Shown here: positions 59,673-64,000 of the stretch, piece by piece
Position numbering within the stretch: position 1 is the stretch's first letter
How the letters are laid out: each line of letters starts with the position of its first letter
Assembly: GCF_014647415.1 (NCBI RefSeq)
Contig: NZ_BMPD01000001.1
Span: 682,001 to 746,000 of the forward strand
DNA from: Haloarcula sebkhae
GTDB lineage: Archaea > Halobacteriota > Halobacteria > Halobacteriales > Haloarculaceae
DNA length: 64,000 bases
Direction of reading: 5' to 3'
Position numbers and translations under genes: made by a program
The notes under the pieces: model-generated
Seen by the model: the letters and a program-made list of their open reading frames with translations, nothing else
What the model was told of the DNA's origin: nothing
The model's database searches: none

Positions 59673-60593
59673 CTACGGCGATGGCTCGTTAGAGCCCTCG
59701 TCGTCGGTGTCGGCCTCGCCGGCCTCGTCAGCGAGGTGCTCGTCGTCGGCCGGCATCGTCTCTTCGACCTCCGCCGCGGTCTCCTCGACCTCGCTCGCCG
59801 TCTCCTTGGCCGCTTCGACCTCGTCAGTGACTGATTCGGCGGTCTGTTTCGCGTCGCTGGTCTTGTCCTTGACCTCCGTGGTCTTGTCTTTCACTTCGGT
59901 CGTCCTGTCTTTCGCTTCCGTCGCCTTGTCCTTGACCTCAGTCGTCTTGTCTTTGACTTCAGTTGTCTTGTCCTTGACTTCGGTCGTCTTGTCCTTGACC
60001 TCGGTGACCTTCTCGGCGGCGTCTTCGTCGCCGGTCTCGGTCGCAGTCTGTTCGACTTCGTCGGCCGTCTGCTCGACCTCCTCGGCTGTCTGTTCGACTT
60101 CGTCGACGGTTTCTTCCACCTCACCCGCGGTCTGTTCCACCTCGTCGGCCGTCTGCTCGACTTCGTCCGCTGTCTGCTCGACGTCCTCTGCAGCCTCGTC
60201 AACCGTTTCAGCGGCGTTTTCGACCTCGTCGGCGGTCGTCTCTAGCTCCTCGGCAGTCGTCTCTAGTTGCTCGGCTGCCTCTTCGAGTTCAGCGGCTTTG
60301 GTAGCGACATCCTCGTTTGTCCGCTCGAGAACGTTCGCGAGGACGAGGAACTGCAGCAAGCCAACAACGACGAACGCCGAAATAGCGATGCTCGCAGCGG
60401 TCGCAAGTAGTGACTCCGTGCCAGCACCGAGCGGCAAAACACCGAACGCGGCCAGTCCCCAGGCCAGCGCCAGCCCGACAGCGACGACCAGCACGGCCTG
60501 TTCGAAGAGTTGGTATTCGCGCTCGTACCGCCCGAACATGATTGCTTCGAGCCGACGGGCGAGCGGTGTGAGGACAGCTGTTGCCAGAACCAT
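59673..60593 (-). CDS. Membrane protein with long heptad-repeat tail
   Basis: 306 residues. Two transmembrane helices (about 30-55 and 65-90) are followed by a charged tail of about 200 residues. The tail first repeats the 7-residue unit TADEVEQ (about 137-190) and then TTEVKDK (about 197-250) before an acidic end. Such perfect 7-residue units imply a continuous coiled coil that projects from the membrane, similar to LEA or apolipoprotein-type helices. The codons of the units differ, so the repeats are not recent. Function unknown. Confidence 0.75.
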   Translation of the reverse strand: MVLATAVLTPLARRLEAIMFGRYEREYQLFEQAVLVVAVGLALAWGLAAFGVLPLGAGTESLLATAASIAISAFVVVGLLQFLVLANVLERTNEDVATKAAELEEAAEQLETTAEELETTADEVENAAETVDEAAEDVEQTADEVEQTADEVEQTAGEVEETVDEVEQTAEEVEQTADEVEQTATETGDEDAAEKVTEVKDKTTEVKDKTTEVKDKTTEVKDKATEAKDRTTEVKDKTTEVKDKTSDAKQTAESVTDEVEAAKETASEVEETAAEVEETMPADDEHLADEAGEADTDDEGSNEPSP

Positions 60594-60703
60594 AGCTGAC
60601 CTTTCCTATCACGGCGTAAAAGCATGGGGGTACACTGGGTCAGACAGCCGCCTGTACGTATCGGACCGACACGCTTTCGACGGCTGCCGCCGGACCACCG
60701 GCC

Positions 60704-61438
60704 ATGTATCCCGAGTTCGAGGTCGTTCCCGCGGTCGACATGCAGGACGGACAGGTGGTCCAGCTGGTCGGCGGCGAACGCGGCACGGAGAAAACCTACG
60801 GTGACCCAGTCGAGGCCGCACAGCGGTGGGTGGACGCCGGTGCGCGGACACTCCATCTCGTCGACCTCGACGGCGCGTTCGAGGGCGAGCGACAGAACGC
60901 GGCAGCCATCGACGCCGTCCTCGACGCGGTGGGAGCCGACGTGGACGTGCAACTCGGCGGCGGCATCCGGACCGCCGAGGACGCCATCTCGCTGCTTGAC
61001 CGCGGGCTTGACCGCGTCATCCTCGGGACCGCCGCCGTCGAGACGCCAGAGATCGTCGACGAAATCAGCGACGAACACCCCGGCAGTGTCCTCGTGAGCC
61101 TCGACGCGAGGGACGGCGAGGTCGTGGTGTCGGGCTGGACCGAGGGGACCGGTCTGGACCCCGCCGAGGCTGCCGAGCGGTACGCCGACCTCGGGGCGGG
61201 TGGCATCCTGTTCACCGACGTGGACGTGGAGGGACAACTGGACGGAGTGCGAACCGACCCCGTTCGTCGTCTAGTCGACAGCGTCGATATCCCTGTCATC
61301 GCAAGCGGCGGTGTCGCGACCATCGACGACGTGCTTGCGCTTCGGTCGGCTGGAGCCGCCGCCGTCGTCGTCGGCAGCGCGCTCTACGAGGGGAATTTCA
61401 CCCTCGACGCGGCGATTGACGCGCTCGCCGAGGACTAA
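60704..61438 (+). CDS. hisA: ProFAR isomerase (histidine biosynthesis)
   Basis: A 244-residue TIM barrel that isomerises phosphoribosylformimino-AICAR-P. The catalytic Asp is in VPAVDMQDGQVVQLVGGERG near 10 and the second in LDARDGEVVVSGW near 130. Phosphate loops are seen as QLGGGIRT near 84 and ASGGVATIDDV near 202. ATG 60704 gives MYPEFEVVPAVDM, the family start. It overlaps by 4 bp the convergent GH97 gene. Confidence 0.96.
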   Translation: MYPEFEVVPAVDMQDGQVVQLVGGERGTEKTYGDPVEAAQRWVDAGARTLHLVDLDGAFEGERQNAAAIDAVLDAVGADVDVQLGGGIRTAEDAISLLDRGLDRVILGTAAVETPEIVDEISDEHPGSVLVSLDARDGEVVVSGWTEGTGLDPAEAAERYADLGAGGILFTDVDVEGQLDGVRTDPVRRLVDSVDIPVIASGGVATIDDVLALRSAGAAAVVVGSALYEGNFTLDAAIDALAED

Positions 61439-64000
61439 TCGAGCGAGACGAACGGCAGCGTCGGCTGCGAATCGGCGCTGTAGGCTAGCGCGTCGGACTG
61501 GCTGACGCCCTCAGGCGTCGTCAGGTCCATGATACGCGGAGCGTTCTCGACCGCGTCCGGCTTGGCACCGCCGAAGACGTAGCCCTCGGCTTCTTCGGCG
61601 ACGGGGCGCAGCGACCCGCGGTCCTCGGACTGCACCATCGCGACGACTTCCAGATCCTCCGCGTCAGTGCCGCCGACGGCTTCCCTATCGAGAGAGAGCG
61701 TGACTGTCCCAGCGTCCACGTCGACGGCCTCGCCGAGTGAGACCGCGTCCCCGTCGGCGTCGGTCAGCGCCGTGCCGCTGGCATCGACCGCGCTCTTCGA
61801 GAAGCCGCTGATTTCGATGCGGTACTGCCACGGGTCCTCGAAGTCGACGTTCGCACCGAGGTCGTCGAGGCTACTCGTCGACCCGCTGTCGGCGGTCGGG
61901 TCGCGCAGCCAGAGGACGAACCACTGCGGCGAGAAGCCGCGGCTGCTGCCGAAGGCGTTGTAGAGAGTCGCCACCTCGAAGGTGAAGCGATGGAGGCTCG
62001 GCGTCTGTTCGACCGTCAGCGACTCCAGATCGAACGCGCCGTCCTCGAAGTCACCGCTGGTCGGATACGTGTAGCCGCCGGGGCCGGTGTCGTCGCCGGA
62101 CGGGTCAGCGAGTTCGGCCACCGTCGCCGGCGGCTTGACCGTCACCGTTCCGCTGGCGAGCGTCGTGCCGTCCGGGAGCGCGACTGACACGTCGTAGTCG
62201 CCGGCTGCGTCGATGCTGTAGCCGAAGTCGTAGGTGGCGTCGCTGGCGTTGGGCGGGAAGCGGACGTTCTCCGTCCCGACAGCCTCACCGTCGACACGGA
62301 GCGTCACCGTGGTCCCGCCAATGAACACCCCGTCGTTGCGCCCGGTAGCCCGGATGAACGGCTCCTGAATGAACACCTCGTCGCTGATATCGACATCGAC
62401 ATTCTGTTCGGGTCGCTCGTACTCCGGCAGGTCGTTGATCTCCTGGCCCTCAGCGGGGCGGAAGCGGACGGCCGTCCCGCCGCTGCCGACCATCGACGCG
62501 AGCAGGGTCGTCCCCGGTGTGACGACGGCCTCATCGACGCGAACGTCGGTCAGGTTCTCGTCGTAGGCCGCGTCGATGCCGTCGGAGTAGATTTCGGCGA
62601 CGTACTTCGAGCCGTTGGGGCCGTTGCCCGTTCCGTTCTTCTTGCCGTTGTCGTTCCCCGGCCCCCGTCCATTGCTGTCCGACGCGGACGAGAGGAACGA
62701 CAGAGGCACGTCGATAGCACGGCCACCTTCGTCGGTCATCGCACCGAGGTACCACTCGTCGCCTTGCTGCCGTGCCGTAATCATGTAGTCGCCGATCTCG
62801 GCGTCGATAACTCGCGTGTCGTCCCAGCCAGCGGCTGGCACGTCCTCGATAAACTGGAACTCCTCGACGGTCTCCCCGCGGATGGGCGCCGTCTCAGGTT
62901 CGGGCATCGACGCGCCGGGTTCGGTGGCCGCCATCGAGTCGAGATTGAAACCGCCGGTGTCCTCGCTGGTCAGCGAGAGGGCGAGTTCGTCCTCGTCGCC
63001 CATCAACGAGACAGTCGTCGAGACGCTCTCCCAGACATCCCAGTAGTCGGTGGGTGGGAACGTGACTTGGCCGGCCTCGCTGCCGTTGACCAGCACCGTC
63101 GCAGTGCGGTCAGTATCCGGACCGACGGCGTTCTCCTCGGCGTCGCTGGCGTACCGGAAGTGGAGGTCGTACTCGCCCTCGCTCGCACCTTCGACGGACC
63201 AGGAGACAGTCGCGCCGGGCGCGGCGCTGTTGGGGTCGATAGCGACGTACTGCTCGCCCTGGGCGTTGGCCCAGCGGGCGGCCGTCGAGAACCCGTCGAG
63301 GTCTCCCCATTCGGCCTGGGCGACCTCGCCGACGGCGGCCGTCGACGGCTGGTCGGCCAGATAGGAACTGGGCAGGTCGGCGGCCATCTGGAGGCCGCTG
63401 AAGTACGTCGGATACATCGCCAGTTGCTTGGCGCGCGTGGTCTCGATGCCACCCGACCCCGAGTCTATGTCGAAGATGCCTGGCGTGTACTCCACCGGCC
63501 CGCCCAGCATCCGCGTAAAGGGGAACGTGACGTGGTGCTCGGGACTCACGTCGCCGAAGGCATCGTACTCCTGACCTTTGACCCCCTCACGAGTCATCAG
63601 GTTTGGATAGGTTCGCCGACGGCCAGTCGGATGAATCGGCTCGTGTATATCGAGCATCTGTCGGTTGGCCGCCGCCGTCTCGGCGACCAGCGTGTGGTGG
63701 TTGACCAGTATCTGGTTGTGGTGGCTGTAACTCTCGCCCGCAAGGTCGCCGCTGTCGGAGACGTAGCCGCTCTTGATCGTTCGGATGCCCAGCTCGTCGT
63801 ACAACGAAAATGCCTCGTCGAGCTGTGATTCGTAGTTCCGGAAGTCCCCTGCCGTCTCGTTGTGCATCGTCATCTGGGTCGGCGGGTCGAGGCTCGCGCC
63901 GTAGTCGGTCACTTCCGCCAGATCGAAGTCCGGATACGGTGTGGAGAAATCGAAACTGCTGCCATCGCCCGGATAGCTCGACCAGCCCTCGTTCCAGCCC
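61435..64000 (-). CDS. Multi-domain GH97 glycosidase, C-terminal part
   Basis: Partial: the 5' end lies beyond the right edge, and the frame stays open to position 64000. The visible N-terminal part is the end of the GH97 barrel (GWNEGWSSYPGDGSSFD, LDIHEPIHPTGRRRTYP with a catalytic Glu, NLMTREGVKGQEYDAF). The C-terminal beta-sandwich of GH97 is recognisable from FQFIEDVPAAGWDDTRVIDA to AVRFRP, but a carbohydrate-binding-like module (about 62860-63360, ATVLVNGSEAGQVTFPPTDY) is inserted before it. A CARDB-like module and a C-terminal glucodextranase-like domain follow. It is probably an exported alpha-glucosidase or alpha-galactosidase. Confidence 0.88.
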   Translation of the reverse strand, partial: GWNEGWSSYPGDGSSFDFSTPYPDFDLAEVTDYGASLDPPTQMTMHNETAGDFRNYESQLDEAFSLYDELGIRTIKSGYVSDSGDLAGESYSHHNQILVNHHTLVAETAAANRQMLDIHEPIHPTGRRRTYPNLMTREGVKGQEYDAFGDVSPEHHVTFPFTRMLGGPVEYTPGIFDIDSGSGGIETTRAKQLAMYPTYFSGLQMAADLPSSYLADQPSTAAVGEVAQAEWGDLDGFSTAARWANAQGEQYVAIDPNSAAPGATVSWSVEGASEGEYDLHFRYASDAEENAVGPDTDRTATVLVNGSEAGQVTFPPTDYWDVWESVSTTVSLMGDEDELALSLTSEDTGGFNLDSMAATEPGASMPEPETAPIRGETVEEFQFIEDVPAAGWDDTRVIDAEIGDYMITARQQGDEWYLGAMTDEGGRAIDVPLSFLSSASDSNGRGPGNDNGKKNGTGNGPNGSKYVAEIYSDGIDAAYDENLTDVRVDEAVVTPGTTLLASMVGSGGTAVRFRPAEGQEINDLPEYERPEQNVDVDISDEVFIQEPFIRATGRNDGVFIGGTTVTLRVDGEAVGTENVRFPPNASDATYDFGYSIDAAGDYDVSVALPDGTTLASGTVTVKPPATVAELADPSGDDTGPGGYTYPTSGDFEDGAFDLESLTVEQTPSLHRFTFEVATLYNAFGSSRGFSPQWFVLWLRDPTADSGSTSSLDDLGANVDFEDPWQYRIEISGFSKSAVDASGTALTDADGDAVSLGEAVDVDAGTVTLSLDREAVGGTDAEDLEVVAMVQSEDRGSLRPVAEEAEGYVFGGAKPDAVENAPRIMDLTTPEGVSQSDALAYSADSQPTLPFVSLD

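Overview
The window is about 64 kb of GC-rich chromosome from a haloarchaeon, most like Haloarcula or a close relative (genus-level inference). The evidence is strongly acidic proteins, archaeal information-processing genes (aIF1A, Rio1, a two-KH protein, rps24e/rps27ae, a Kae1-Bud32 fusion, an RFC small subunit, TiaS), a halophilic 2Fe-2S ferredoxin, Tat-lipoprotein secretion, and TATA boxes about 27 bp upstream of several start codons, which points to leaderless transcripts. I see no CRISPR array, rRNA, transposase or integrase.

Region by region. 1-4.3 kb: the N-terminus of a sugar acetyltransferase, a DUF460 protein, a PAS histidine kinase, a Gly/Met-tailed membrane protein and an SCP2-like protein. 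4.4-13.8 kb: a metabolic block with a five-gene LIV-type amino-acid ABC transporter, a proline racemase/hydroxyproline epimerase family enzyme, proline dehydrogenase, an HTH_10 regulator, P5C dehydrogenase and a 42-residue zinc-ribbon protein. 13.9-19.7 kb: the translation/ribosome-biogenesis group aIF1A-Rio1-KH, interrupted by a histidine kinase and a membrane protein, followed by a thioesterase and two small membrane proteins. 20-29.8 kb: tRNA-Thr, an enoyl-CoA hydratase-like protein, NadE, tRNA-Gly, a tiny zinc ribbon, RfcC, S24e, S27ae, Kae1-Bud32, DUF5808, an NTP pyrophosphatase and an SDR. 29.9-40.4 kb: a chemotaxis transducer, a PIN-like pair, a TrkA protein, a repeat-rich surface protein, RNase Z, several oxidoreductase/isomerase genes and a flippase. 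40.4-50.3 kb: tRNA-Ser with an unusual repeat complex, threonine ammonia-lyase, a K+ channel, citrate synthase, a PhoU/TrkA-C protein, an AspA/AstE-like hydrolase, a threonine synthase homologue and two tandem paralogous mini-proteins. 50.4-64 kb: TiaS, an HTH regulator, glutaredoxin, PyrE, GlmM, HisI, an A24 prepilin peptidase, ferredoxin, a PiT phosphate transporter, a heptad-repeat membrane protein, HisA and the C-terminal part of a multi-domain GH97 glycosidase.

The most notable signals are these. (1) A 13-15 bp motif, ACCATGG(A/T)CGGTG, occurs three times, each time in the same orientation 3-6 bp upstream of a TATA-like element: before the LIV transporter, before the HTH_10 gene and before P5C dehydrogenase. 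This suggests one proline-use regulon under the local regulator. (2) Two intergenic copies of a hairpin-rich repeat share an exact 21-nt core but have different stem sequences. (3) All three tRNA genes have a partial copy of their own 3' end just downstream, consistent with scars of tRNA-targeted integration. (4) A 28-bp duplication of the rdgB/SDR gene junction surrounds two hairpins.
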